DNA of 64,000 nt from Phlebopus portentosus (taxonomy: Eukaryota; Basidiomycota; Agaricomycetes; Boletales; Boletinellaceae). Shown here in pieces: positions 45,812-57,300 of the stretch. The notes below the pieces were generated by a model, which searched no databases, had not been told where the DNA came from, and saw only the letters and a program-made list of their open reading frames with translations. The first letter of the stretch is position 1; each line of letters starts with the position of its first letter. The position numbers and the translations under genes are program-made. The DNA lies in contig JAYXKI010000016.1 of NCBI GenBank assembly GCA_037892935.1, positions 434,001 through 498,000 on the forward strand. The letters run 5' to 3'.

Positions 45812-48800
45812 ACGTCGGAATGACTGGTCGGTCTCCTAAAGGACTCTTTTCATTGGACTCGTTAAAATATAATTGTCCTGTTGTACAATATCAAGATGCG
45901 AATACCAGTGACGGTTTCATCCTTCGAAAGATCCTTACCGACGTACTGCCAGATGAATCTGAAGATGACAACGATGACTTCGAAGTCTATGAAGATTTAT
46001 TTGTCAGAAGAACAGATGCGCAAGCAGGCGAATTGAGAGAGGAAGAGCGGAATCAAACCGCTATAAAAAATGAGGTTGTGGCGGAAGCACCTTACCGTGA
46101 GAACGTTGTTGCTCAGGCGAACGTCACTGAAGCAGTGTGGGATGTAGTAGGCAGACGCGCGGCTGAGGTATAGCGCGAGGGCATTGTGGACGCAGATCAG
46201 TTCGTGCGACGGGCGGGAGGAAAGGAGTTAGACGCCTTCGTTAGCATCGTACACCCAAAGGTAGCAGGTGATGACGAAGTAGACTTGTCAAACCTCCTAC
46301 TTGAAGAGGAAAACTTCATTGATGCTCATGCACTGATCGACTCAGGGTGCACGGGCTCATGCATCGACGAAGGTTTTGTCAAACGGTATGGTTTCCCCAC
46401 CCAAAGGTACATTCGGCCTAGACCAGTCTTCAATGCTGACGGAACAAGCAACGAGGCTGGATTGATCAAGGAATACGTAGTCGTACAAATGTTCTTTGGG
46501 AAACACAAGGAAGAGATTCGACTGGCAGTGACATCCCTAGCGTCAAGCAACATCTTCCTCGGACATGACTGGTTGACGAAGCATAATCCTGAGATTGATT
46601 GGAGGTTAGGAACAGTTAAGTTCACCCGTTGCCCTGACGAATGTGAGTCGCCACTGTCGAGCGAGGAGATAGACGAAGAGTTTGTGAGGAATGTGCGGAT
46701 GAAGGAAGCGGCAAAATGGCCACCTTACCTGGAGGAATACGCCGACGTCTTTAGTGAGGAATCGTTCGAACGCTTACCAAACCACCGAACGTGGGACCAC
46801 GCTATTGACCTGAAACCGGATTTCAAACCCAGTGACTGCAAGGTTTACCCATTATCGCCAAAAGAACAAGAGGCGATGAGGGAGTTCATTGAGGAAAACC
46901 TAGCGTCAGGACATATCCGACAGTCGAAGTCTCCAATGGCGTCACCATTCTTCTTTATCAAGAAAGAGGATGGGAGCTTACGAGCAATCCAAGACTATCG
47001 AAAGCTCAATGAAGGAACGGTCAAGAACAAATACCCGTTGCCACTGATAAATGAGCTCATCGACAAGGTTAAGGATGCAAGGTACATCACGAAGCTCGAC
47101 GTTCGTTGGGGATACTACAACATCCGGATTCGCGAGGGAGACGAGTGGAAGGCAGCGTTCCGGACAAATCTAGGCTTATTCGAACCTACAGTCATGTTCT
47201 TCGGCTTGTGTAATGCGCCAGCGACGTTCTAAGGCTTTATGAATGACATCTTTCGAGAGCTAATTCATGAGGGTATCGTCATCATTTACCTCGATGACAT
47301 TCTCATCTTCTCGAATGATCTAGAAGAACACCGCAGACGCACCAAACGAGTCTTTGAGATCCTTCGCCAAAATGGACTTTTCCTAAAGCCGCAGAAGTGC
47401 GAGTTCGAAGTTGATACAGTCAAGTACCTCGGGCACATTATTGGCAATGGCGAAGTTCGAATGGATCCCAAGAAGACGGCAGCAGTACAGGACTGGCCAG
47501 TTCCAAGGAACGTCCACGAACTGCAACAATTTCTGGGATTAGGAAATTGGTTGCGACGTTTTGTTAAGGATTACAGTTCGGTCGTCAAACCCTTGACTAC
47601 CCTAACAGGTAAGGTGGAATGGAAATGGGGCGAAGATGAGCAGGCAGCGTTTGAGAAATTGAAGCGTCGTTTGAGTAGTCCTCCCATGTTAGCGATACCC
47701 AACAACGAGGACCCTTTCCATGTAGAAGCAGATGTGTCGGACTTTGCGACTGGTGGAGTCCTTCTCCAGAGACAAGACGGTAAATGGAAGGTGATCGCTT
47801 ATCGGTCGTCAACATTCCTAGAGGCAGAGCGAAACTATGAGATTTACGACAAAGAAATGCTCGCCATCGTTCAAGCCCTAAAGGAATGGCGACAATATCT
47901 CCAGGGAGCTAACTAACCTTTTGAGGTATGGACAGACCATGCAAATCTAACGTACTTCCGATTGCCGCAGAAGTTAAATCGTCGACAAGCTCGTTGGCGA
48001 CTCGATTTAGCTGAGTTCGATTTCACGCTAGTCCATAAACCCGGAAAGACGTTGGGAAAAGCTGATCTGTTGTCACGCCGGGCAGATTATGACAAGGGCG
48101 AGCGCGATAATGAGAACGTGACTTTCATCAAGAAGGAATGGCTGGTTAGAGGAATGGTTCAGACGTCAAGAGAAGTACTCGTTGAAAAGGTCGTGGAAGC
48201 GCAGAGACAAGAGGACGAGGGAGTGAGGCCAAAGGACGTCGAGAAGAGAGGGGACATGTGGAGAAAGGGCCGCCGACTATATGTACCGGCGAGCATCAGA
48301 GAGGACATCATGACGGAACACCATGACTCGACCCTGGCAGGACATCCAGGAGCAACAAAGATGATCCAGCTGATAGCACGCAGGTACTGGTGGCCGAGGA
48401 TGAGTGCAGATGTGCGGGTGTATGTGCGGGGGTGTGATCGTTGTCAGCGGACGAAGGCTCTAAGGACAACGAGAGCAAAGGTTTTGCACCCTAATGAGGT
48501 GCCGGAGGCGCCATGGCAGATTGTCACGGTCGACCTAATCGGAGAGTTGCCAGAATCGAATGGGTTCAATGCGATTTGCGTAGTGGTCGATCACTTTAGC
48601 AAACAAATCCATGCAATTCCAACAACGACAAAGTTAATGGCGGAAGGCATGGCTAGGATCTACAGAGACCACGTCTTCCGATTACACGGACTACCATGGA
48701 AGATCATTCATGACCGAGGGGTGCAATTCGACGCAAAAATGATGAAGGAGTTGTACAAGCTCCTCCACATTGAAGGCAACCCATCGACAGCATATCACCC

Positions 48801-49677
48801 ACAAACTGATGGACAGACAGAGCGGGTTAATCAGGAACTAGAACAATACCTGCGGCTATACGTCAACCATCGGCAGTCGGACTGGGCGGACTGGCTGGCT
48901 CTCGCAGAATTCGCATACAACAACCGTGAACATTCAGCGACAAAGCTATCTCCCTTCTTCGTCAATACGGGAATGCACCCCTTAGACTTCACGGGGGTTG
49001 GAACGGCATCATCGAACCTGTCAGCAGAAGAATTTGCCAAGCATGTCAAGGAGGTGCACGAACTCGCTCAAGGTAATCTAACCCAAGCAAACGAAGACAT
49101 GAAGTGTTTCTATGACCGCCATGCGGGGAAGTCCATTACCTATGAGGCAGGGCAGAAAGTCTTCTTAGATGGACGAAATATCAAGACGATCCAACCAACG
49201 AAGAAGATGGATGATAAATGGTTCGGTCCCTTCGAGGTAGTGGAAAAGGTTGGTGCAAGCGCATACAGACTCAAACTACCGAAGACCTGGAAGAAGGTCC
49301 ATCCAGTTTTCAATGAGATCTTGCTCAAACCAGCCATCCAACCATCCTTTGAATCGCAGAAGAAACCACCTCCACCACCGCCAGTGATCATTGATGAGCA
49401 GGAAGAGTACGAGGTTGAAGAAATACTCGACTCGCGTCTGCATCGAGGCAAGCTCCAATTCTTGGTCAAGTGGGTTGGATATGAGGAAGCGACTTGGCAG
49501 CCAGAATCCGACGTCAAGGATAATGCGCAGGAGTCAATTCAAGAATTCTACCGCAAACATCCTGGAGCTCCAAGGAAGTTAACGATACCTCGACAAAGCC
49601 TGCGAGCGCTGTACAAGTTCACGTCCTCAGAAGGCTTATGTGGTTGGTCGGGACACCCAACCTTGAAGGGGGGGTGA
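45793..49677 (+). pseudogene. pol of chromovirus B3 (three nonsense codons)
   Basis: Protease loop [10 protein letters not shown] (about 46330), RT with YLDD (47287-47298), RNase H (about 47720-48080), integrase HHCC finger (EHHDSTLAGH ... CDRCQ, 48316-48450), catalytic D-D-E region (VDLIGEL, HDRGVQFD, HPQTDGQTERVNQELEQYL) and a C-terminal chromodomain (EYEVEEILDS to about 49560, with aromatic residues in FLVKWVGYEEATW). TAG 46171-46173 (for TGG), TAA 47230-47232 and TAA 47914-47916 (both for CAA, judged against B2) break it. The chromodomain would tether integration complexes to heterochromatin. Confidence 0.93.
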
Positions 49678-50136
49678 TGTAAGGACTCGAACATTTTCCT
49701 TTTCTTTTCTGACATCATCATTTATTTTAATATTCTTTTTCTTTTCTTTTATTTTTCTTATGCGCTTATTCATCCTTTTGCCGGAACATTCTACAATGTT
49801 CTATCACGCTCACTAATCATCCCATTCCTTGTCATGTGACTTCCCATTAGGGTAGACCTTTCCCGCACCCAAAGTCTATATAAGTAGATAGTTTGACTCT
49901 TTTCGTTCCTTGTCTTTCTATTCTACTTACCTTCACTGCGACCTAGGTATCTACTCTTGTATTATTAGTTTGCTGAATTCTACTTACCTTCACTGCGACC
50001 TAGCGTTCGACGGTCTGGACTTAAGCCTCGTCTTAGCTGTCTTGACCTGAGCGACGTGTTTGGGATTATCTCATTCACGCTTGTTTGTTGTTGTGTTGGC
50101 CTGCCTCGACTCAGTCCTTGAGCCGTCCGCCTAACA
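49678..50136 (+). repeat. 3' LTR of chromovirus B3
   Basis: It has the same borders as the 5' LTR and begins one base after the pol TGA (49675-49677). It is followed by the CCTGA duplication. Confidence 0.95.
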
Positions 50137-50141
50137 CCTGA

Positions 50142-50530
50142 CACCCCTAAGCAAAGGGGTCAGTGCATGCTGCAACTTGCATTGCTAGTGAGACAGACCA
50201 AGATTCAATGAGCTCCTGAATCTCGGGAGCCTTGTGTATTGGGCAGTTGTCCATTACGATGACTGATTGATTACCGGGGAAGGGATGCATTTTGTCCAAC
50301 AGGCTGGCGATGAATTCTGTGAACAATTTGGTATTGAATGCGCCCTGTATGATAGTGCAGTCGATTGTCCCATCGAGGCTGATAGCTGGCAAGACGGAGA
50401 AGCTAATGGAGTGAATCAGAAGCTTGTGATGTGCTACAAGAGGCAGAATCACCATTTCCCCCTATTGAAAAACTGCTTGCGACACGCACGGCGACCCTCA
50501 AGGGCCCAAGCAGTGTTGCAAAGAAAAGCC
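50142..50530 (-). pseudogene. T2 transposase, central fragment
   Basis: The minus strand encodes SVIVMDNCPIHKAPEIQELI and the upstream LPAISLDGTIDCTI segment, about 95 percent like T1 by eye. It includes the same intron. The first catalytic Asp region is missing: the sequence switches to MITE2 arm at about 50531. Confidence 0.85.
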
Positions 50531-51073
50531 TGCTAATACAACTAGAACCTTATGCTCAGCCCAGCTCACCAGTGGATGCTGAGGCCCTAGCTAGCACACA
50601 AACCTAGTCTATCATATCCAAAATGAATTTTTATGCATCAATCTGGCCTGTAAGAATTTTTCCTGGAGCTTGGGAGGCTAAGGGTAAATGATGAGTTTTG
50701 AGTAATTTAGGCATGCCTCAAAGCAGTACATTCTGGTGCACAATTCAACTCAAACTCAGTCTGTAAATTCATATTATAATCATATTATCATTCTGGACAG
50801 CTTTGGGGAGGTGCTGAACCAGCATGGAGTACAGAAAAAAATGCACATGCAAGGAAGAGGCAAAAAATTATATTTTCGCCATTTTGGGGTCAAATTTTTA
50901 CCTATTCTCTCAATCTTTGTTTCTGAATGAAAGTCCTTTCGAAAAGATGAATTTAGAAACTTAGATGATGTGAAACCGTTGAGTTTTGGGTGAGATATGA
51001 TTTTATTTGTGTTTTGAGGCTCTTGTGACATGAAAAGTGACGAAATCACATGATTGCCAACAATTTTGCAACT
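50531..51073. repeat. Half of a MITE2 copy (one palindrome arm plus centre)
   Basis: It matches MITE2 from the centre to near its end (TTGCCAACAATTTTGCAACTA). It has only one arm, and the terminal CAGCTA/TA border is lost at 51073. It occupies the place of the transposase N-terminal part in T2, so deletion or rearrangement accompanied it. Confidence 0.75.
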
Positions 51074-51143
51074 ATGTATATTTGTATAAGATGCATCAAC
51101 AACACATGATTTTGGCTTTTGCCAGTCTTTTTGCAAACAGCTG

Positions 51144-51487
51144 TAATTGCATATCTTAAAAAATATCATTATCAATGATATGCCCATTCGCCTGTTGTGA
51201 AAATTCCCTGTAGCCGTATTATGGAATTCCCTGTAGTCTTGTGGAGATTTGAACTTACACACTGGGCGAAAACTCGTTTTCAAACTGTAAGAATGTCACC
51301 CATCGAGTCAATTGAATGGGACTTTCCCATTCCGATCAAAAATTCTAAGGGCTCGGAATGTTTTTTGTCCGGTGTGTTAGAAGCTGTTCATGATCTTACT
51401 CAGAATGTACATATCTCATGAATTACAAATAAAAAATGCCAATCAAACGGTAAAACTATATAATATACTAGTCGCAGCAAGCCATTC
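51144..51487. other. Boundary between repeat island and host genes
   Basis: Noncoding flank after the T2 terminus. It contains a small palindrome (ATATCATTATCAATGATAT, about 51163-51181) and a twice-occurring AATTCCCTGTAG (about 51204 and 51227). No gene seen. Confidence 0.5.
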
Positions 51488-53076
51488 CTATTTCCGCAAG
51501 AGACGTTCATGTATTTCGGCACCCTTCAGCCGTGCCTTCAGATAATCCAATCGCTGCTGATAGCGCATGGTAATCTCGGCTCTCCGTCGCCCGAGTTCAT
51601 TTAATTGGATGTCTTCGTCATTTCCTAGCCAGTGCTGGAAATTAGTATTTGATAAAGGAATAAGCTGTCCTCGTACCGTAGTTCATCCAAAAATTTTCGT
51701 CGGGAACAGCCCCGATGTGTGCTGAATACGAATCAGAAGCAGACCATTCATAACCATTGCGTGAGTCATTAGAAGAGACGAGCGGGGCAGATATCCCCAT
51801 CCGAGAATTTAAGTATTGAGTATGACCATACGGGGCCGAGCTGAACTGGTGTTGTGATAAGAGCGAGAGAGAAGCAATCACGCTTTGCTGTTCAGCTTCC
51901 ATTGAGCGGATCGCAGCCCTAATATCCGCAGCTGATCGTAGCCTATCTACATTACTGTCTAAGGATGAAAGCCGCGAAGACACATATTTCGCATTGAAAG
52001 ACGAGGGAGGTGGGTTAGTTCGAAAGCTCCTCGTGCTTCCACGAGAGATGCCTCCAACATCAGAGGTGGTCATTGTGCTCTGCAACGACTTCTTTGAAGA
52101 TAGGGAACGTAGATCTGGGGGTATCTGTCGCGAGTGGGTTATCTTCACAGAAGTCGTGGAAGCCTGGCGTCCCAATTCTCGAGTGTCTGAATTCAATGCA
52201 GGCGACAAAGGAAATCGAGGGGTAGATGATGAAATGGACGTTCGGTCTTGCTCGGACATGCTGTGGTCCCTCGAGGACCTACTCCGTAAGCGACGAAACA
52301 AAGTAGAAACAGAAGATCGATTGGTGTTCTGAGTCTGCAAAGAAGGGGCCCGCACAGAGTTGGTCGTCGAGCAATCATCCGGTGAGGTAGATGAATATCC
52401 TTAAGTCCTGTGTCAGTGCCAGAAACCCGACTGACGTCGATACTTGACATACGTAGAGAAACCGGTTCAACGGACTTGACGACCGGAGCTTCAACAGGAG
52501 GTGTGGAATGGGTTGCAAAACTATCAAATAGATTCTGCCTCAGAACTCGATAGTCATCATCACTTGGATTTAATCCGATCAGCAAAGGCCACGAAAAGTA
52601 TCTCGAGGCTCACTTCAGCAGACCCTCCTTGTGTGCAGTTGCTAATTCGTTGAGCTTATGAGCGAGCGTGACCCTGCTGTGTTTTCAGACGAGAAACCAA
52701 GGCTCAAAAGTCTGTGAGACGTACGTGACTATATCAGAAGACGTCCTATGGCTTAGGAGATGGTCGGATCGACGAGGTGCCTGGACTGCACCGCTACCCA
52801 CAGGCGGACTGGCATATTTCTGTTCCACTATCTTCAACGACGAGTCAATCGACGTGGGATCGGCCGTATGATTGAATAATTGAGTGAGATTTGCTTGGCG
52901 TTTTCTCCTTCCGTTCTAAAGAATGAACACTAAGACGGGCAGCGTGAACGAAACAATTGACTCACGAAACGTGCTCGAATGAACTCGGTGACGGACCTGT
53001 CTGAAGGGTTCGATGCCTCGCCATGACTTAGAGATATAGATGATGGGCCCTCCTTCCGCAATGCGAAAAGACCCAT
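51488..53076 (-). CDS. Unknown host gene, Ser-rich with C-terminal coiled coil
   Basis: The start is ATG 53076 (MGLFALRKEGPSS), chosen because splicing keeps one frame to the stop at 51488. Introns deduced on the minus strand include GTGAGTC...CTTTAG after IRARF, GTACGTC...CAG after SSDIV, GTGAGCC...CCAAG, GTATGTC...CTTAAG, and a last one GTACGAG...GGCTAG (52 nt) before NDEDIQLNEL. Segments: NGRRKRQANLTQLFNHT, LAHKLNELATAHKEGLL, DDDYRVLRQNLFDSFATH, a long Ser/Arg-rich region, a heptad-like stretch (RSAADIRAAIRSMEAEQQS) and a Glu/Arg/Leu-rich end. No family recognised. Head-to-head with the next gene. Confidence 0.75.
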
Positions 53077-53241
53077 ATCTGCATTCCGCCTGTAGTGTCC
53101 TGCACTACGGCAAATGTCGAGAGTTTAGAATTATCCGCGAAAAAATCTGGCGTGTTGCGTTGCGACCGACGTCGCGTCGACAGGGTCACGTGTCAACCAC
53201 ATCCTAAATCATATCCATAATGTACTGCAACTTTTTTCACA
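53077..53241. promoter_or_regulatory. Divergent promoter (165 bp)
   Basis: It separates two start codons on opposite strands, so both genes must start from here. It contains GACGTC (CRE-like core) and CACGTG (E-box) close together near 53169-53193. No clear TATA box. Factor binding is inference. Confidence 0.55.
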
Positions 53242-53926
53242 ATGGAACAAAATACAGCGAGTAGCGAAAACGCTCCAGTCGAAACTATAACGTCTCAAAA
53301 GCAACCGGTTAAGTCGAGCAGTGTGGTTTTACGGGAGGAAGGTCGTAGTCTTTTGCCTATCTCGAGAGTTCAAAGAATCATCAAGGCGGACAAAGTACGG
53401 TTTACTTTCCGATGGGCACAATTTCGTCCTTAATCGTATCTAGGATCTGCCTGTCGTAGCCAAGGAGGCCGTCTTCGCAATATCAATCGCTACTGTACGT
53501 TCCGATTGCGATTCTTGGTTGGGCGTGCTCTTATTCGTGAGTGATTAGGAAGAGTTTATCAAACGTGTGACCGCTGCGTCTCAGCGTCAAGCAGAGCGCG
53601 AGAATAGGATGACAGTTCAGAAAAAAGATATTGGTAGGTTATGTAGGGTTCGTTCTTCTAAGCTATGTTGTACTTACCAAACGCAAGCCACTGTCGCCTC
53701 CAAAGCGGACGAGTTTTTCTTTATGGAGGGTACGAGTTTAGTTACACAGATTGCTCTCAATGATCTGATTAATATGCTAGACATTCTCATGTGGCTTCAG
53801 GAGGACAAAGCGCAGACTATCAAGAAAACGAGTAAAAAAGCGAAGGTGACATCAGGGGCTGGGAACTTAGCTGAGAACTTCAACTCATTGGTTTCGAACG
53901 ATATCACCGATACGCGAACGCGCTAG
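53242..53926 (+). CDS. Histone-fold protein, Dpb3/CHRAC-like (NF-YC type)
   Basis: Five exons: 53242-53394, 53444-53494, 53549-53633, 53688-53729, 53781-53926, each intron 49-56 nt with GT..AG, giving 158 residues. The core LPISRVQRIIKADKDLP, AKEAVFAISIATEEFIKRV, RMTVQKKDIATVASKADEF, FFMEDILMWL is an H2A/NF-YC-type histone fold (helices 1-3). An acidic/Lys tail follows. Family members pair with a second histone-fold subunit in DNA polymerase epsilon (Dpb3-Dpb4) or in CHRAC/ISWI remodelers; which one cannot be told from sequence. The last intron was chosen because it restores the usual end of the fold. Confidence 0.85.
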
Positions 53927-54387
53927 TAGTATCGCGACGCCTCTGTTCACCATGAACGTTATTCAACGACCCAAACTCAAGGCCAAGTATCATTTCATGG
54001 AGAGGGTGAAGAGGAATCGAGAATGACGGATGGGAGACCAATCTTTAAGCTCTCGAGACGCGACGCAACACATGGAACCAAATAATGTCCTTGAGGAGGC
54101 AGGAGCCGACGGTGGGGTTCTCCCGCATTAACAAGTGTACTATTTTTTTAATTATGATGTTATCATACAATGTAATATATACATTCTGAACGGTATTGTA
54201 TTGTGGCAAATAGGCGTCGATCACTCTCCTTTTTTTGTCAAACTGTCGACTGTGAATGTACCGTTTTCCTGACTTCAGAACTCTCATCTTCATCTCCTTT
54301 CTCAACATCTTTTCTTCCAGATCACGTCCTGGTCGCTGCCTTCATTTGCTATTTAGAACAAGATTAGCTCCTCTGACAGTACGAATT
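53927..54387. other. Intergenic region upstream of the SCC2 gene
   Basis: It holds the 3' flank of the histone-fold gene and the upstream region of the next gene. It is AT-rich around 54135-54200, with no TATA box I would call. No gene seen. Confidence 0.5.
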
Positions 54388-57300
54388 ATGCATAATCAAA
54401 GGGAGGCAGAGACTAGTGCAGGCGACAGTGCCAGTGCTTTTCGTCAGACGCAACGACTACTTGGTGCTTATCCGTTCGCGTCCGCAACACCTTCAACTCA
54501 TGGTACGTAGATTTAGTCGACCCAGATAAAGTTAGCTTTCAGTTATTGTACTCATTTTCATGTTTATTTCTCACTTGGTCCAGTGGCTCGTCATCTAAGC
54601 AACCTGTCTCTTACTGGAACTCCACCTTCGTATATACATCCAGCGTATTACTCGACTCCTGCAGCGTATGGACACTCGTCAACGTATCAGAATGAGCTTG
54701 CACATATATCAACTGTGAACGTTCCCCACGATGGCTACGAAAGAGCTTATTGGGATGCTTCTCGAAACGACGTATTTCGTATGATGCCCGATCACTCTGT
54801 GTCTGGGTAAGTCATCCACATGTACTCATTCGACTTAGTCACTTAGTGAGCGCAAGCTGTTATTCGGGATCTTATTACGAGAGAAACGCCTTGTCTGCAG
54901 ATTCCTCGTATCAACTAGCGCCATTCGCGCAATCTGTGATCCAGCATGAGGCACCGTACAATGCGTATCCGACGCCTCCACCTGCTTCCATTTCATTCTC
55001 CTCTTCGTCATCCTCCTTAGCGAATGCCCTGGGATCTCCAACACCTAGGAAAACTGAGCCCAGCCTCCAGGAACCTTCAGGTCCCAAGACTAATTTCAAC
55101 GACTCAGCACGTTTCTTTGACAGTTTTCTGAACGAAAGGCTGAAGGAGCTGCAAAAAGAACGACGCCCGGAAACCATTTCCCCTCATTTCTCATCCTCGA
55201 CGCTAGAGAGGAGACCCTCGACACCAGTCTCCAAACGAAGTGGTAGTGTAACGGAAAGCCCTTTGTCATGGGATACGCAACACAGTTCGCCGAAGAAACG
55301 TAAACTCGTAGAAGTTGTCATTGAGACACCGAGCAAGCAATCATCAGCAAACAAGTTGCGCTCCAGTACTTTACCCATATCAGATACTACATTCCGTCAG
55401 CAGGATCAGAAGCCAATGACGCCTTCTCGCGCCCCTAGAATGCAGGTGTATGTTGAAATAACTCCGTCAAAAAGCATGGCTACCCCGGTGCGGTCACACG
55501 CTTCAGCATATGCATCAAGTCCAGATTTAGGTGGTTATGGAGCAGAAGAGGGGAATCACTATCCTTTACAGAAACAGGGTGTCCGTCCGTCAGGGAAGAG
55601 GACAGGAGAAAGAGATGATAGAGGTGAGTAAGTCACTTGAATCGAATGCTGGCATTGAAAAGCCCATTCATTTTCAGTCCCCCTTGAGAAGTTCCTCAAT
55701 TTGACGGATGAAATATTTGAAGCGGACGACAATATCTCACCAGACGGCGAGATCAGTTCTTTGCCAACTAATTTCTTCTCGCACCTTAGCACAGATCCAG
55801 CCAAACCACTCTTGCATCCTGTCGTTATACTTAGACTAACGAAAGCGATTGGCAAAGTGGCCCGGCCTACGAAACGTCTACGCCTCGCGTCAGCTCAATG
55901 GGAAAGCGTGACTCCAGGTAGCCCTCGTAAAGCTGGTGGAATGGCCGATGTTGAGGTCCAAACGCTGTCACGCCTACTCAAGCTCTTGGAAAGAAGCGTG
56001 CAGGCAGGGGAGGACCTGGATCCATTAAGATCAACGTTACTCACCGGTTTCGGATCGAGTGGGTTGTCAGGGAAACCTGGGGCTATGCATGAGCCCTCTG
56101 GAGCTCATTCAGGTCATTTGGAAGTTGACGCAGTGGGAACAACTGTGACTTTGGCGGACGAGGATTTCGATAAGCTCGAGCGATCGTTGGAAACTGTTAG
56201 AGAGAGCGTACTAGCTGCGAATTGTTGTCTTGCATTACTTACTAGTGACCGGCTTGCGAAACAGGTTCGTCGTGTGATTCTTAGTCTAAACACGAAAGTA
56301 GACAGTGAGCTCATGGATTGTGACAGTTATTCTCCGAAGACCTTATCTCATCGTGTCTGACAGTTATCAAGAATTCCCTGACGAAGATTATTTATCCATT
56401 TGTCGAAGCCCCTTCATTGGATACCCGCGAATTTTCGCCACTACTGATGCATATGCTGAATCGGTTGCCAGAAGGCGCTCAGCTCTTCGACCTAACGAAT
56501 CACCGCCATCTGATTGGTGATATCTTCCAAGTCATGTCTTCTGTCTTCCCTCGCATCAACAGTCTCATCTGTTCTGACGGTCTTTCAATGCCTGAATCAA
56601 TTATAATACCTGCGGTCTATATTGCTATTGGACCCTTTTTTATTATAGAAGCTATTCCCGATGGCGAAGCAAAAGCCAAAAGGGATGCTGCTGCCTCAAT
56701 CATCACAGATACATTGGGTTCCAGCGGGATGCGAGGCCTTCGTCTGCAGGCTCTCTCCCTCGTGCGAAGCGTTAGTCCCTAAATCGATGAGATGAAGAGT
56801 GCGCGTCAGCTGACTTTGCTCTTCAGATATATGCATATCATGAAGATCAGCGGTCCTGGATAATAGAGGAGATCCTCACATCTTTGGTGAGGCTCTCCGA
56901 TTCAAAGCAGAAGGCCGGCGTATTCCGGTAAGGTTCAGTCTGCAGCTGCGCCCTTTCATTTGCTGTTAATTATTTCAACATAGACTACGTGATGGTCGAT
57001 CAATCCGCACAGTCTCTGCTTTACTTCTACAGCTTGTCCAGACTTCAGCGCACAGTGTTCGGGTGGAAGCGCACCGATTAAAAAAGATGCGCCAGCAACG
57101 GCTCGCTTTGAAGCGCCAGGAAAGCAATTCTGGCATTCAACAAGAATCTTCAACCGAGCAACTTGTCATTGAAGTATGTACATATCCATTATTTGTTCGG
57201 ATACAGATCGTAACGCGCGACCGTTTGCTTAGGAGGCCGGTTTGTACAGTACAGGTTTAGATGCGCCGACAAAGGCCGCCAAATCAATTGTCATGTTCCT

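Larger units (their letters stand above)
43482..50136 (+). mobile_element. Chromovirus B3, full length, youngest retroelement here
   Basis: LTRs are 43482-43940 and 49678-50136 (459 bp each) and differ at about five positions (about 1 percent by eye). The target duplication CCTGA is perfect. Structure: gag, shift site, pol with protease, RT, RNase H, integrase and chromodomain. Five nonsense codons make it non-autonomous. It resembles the marY1-type chromoviruses known from mushrooms; that name is by recollection, not comparison. Confidence 0.95.
43354..51143 (-). mobile_element. Tc1-like element T2, split by chromovirus B3 and by half a MITE
   Basis: On the minus strand the terminus is TA then CAGCTGTTTGCAAAAAGACT at 51143, homologous to the T1 start. 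Then follow a MITE2 half (51073-50531), transposase sequence (50530-50142), B3 (50136-43482), and the transposase C-terminal end (43476 to about 43400). Both transposase pieces are close to T1 (36120-36590). Confidence 0.7.

Noticed and set aside
53730..53749. Shorter intron alternative (GTACGAG...ACACAG) in the histone-fold gene
   Set aside because: It is only about 20 nt and gives an early stop; the 51-nt choice keeps the frame and restores the usual fold.
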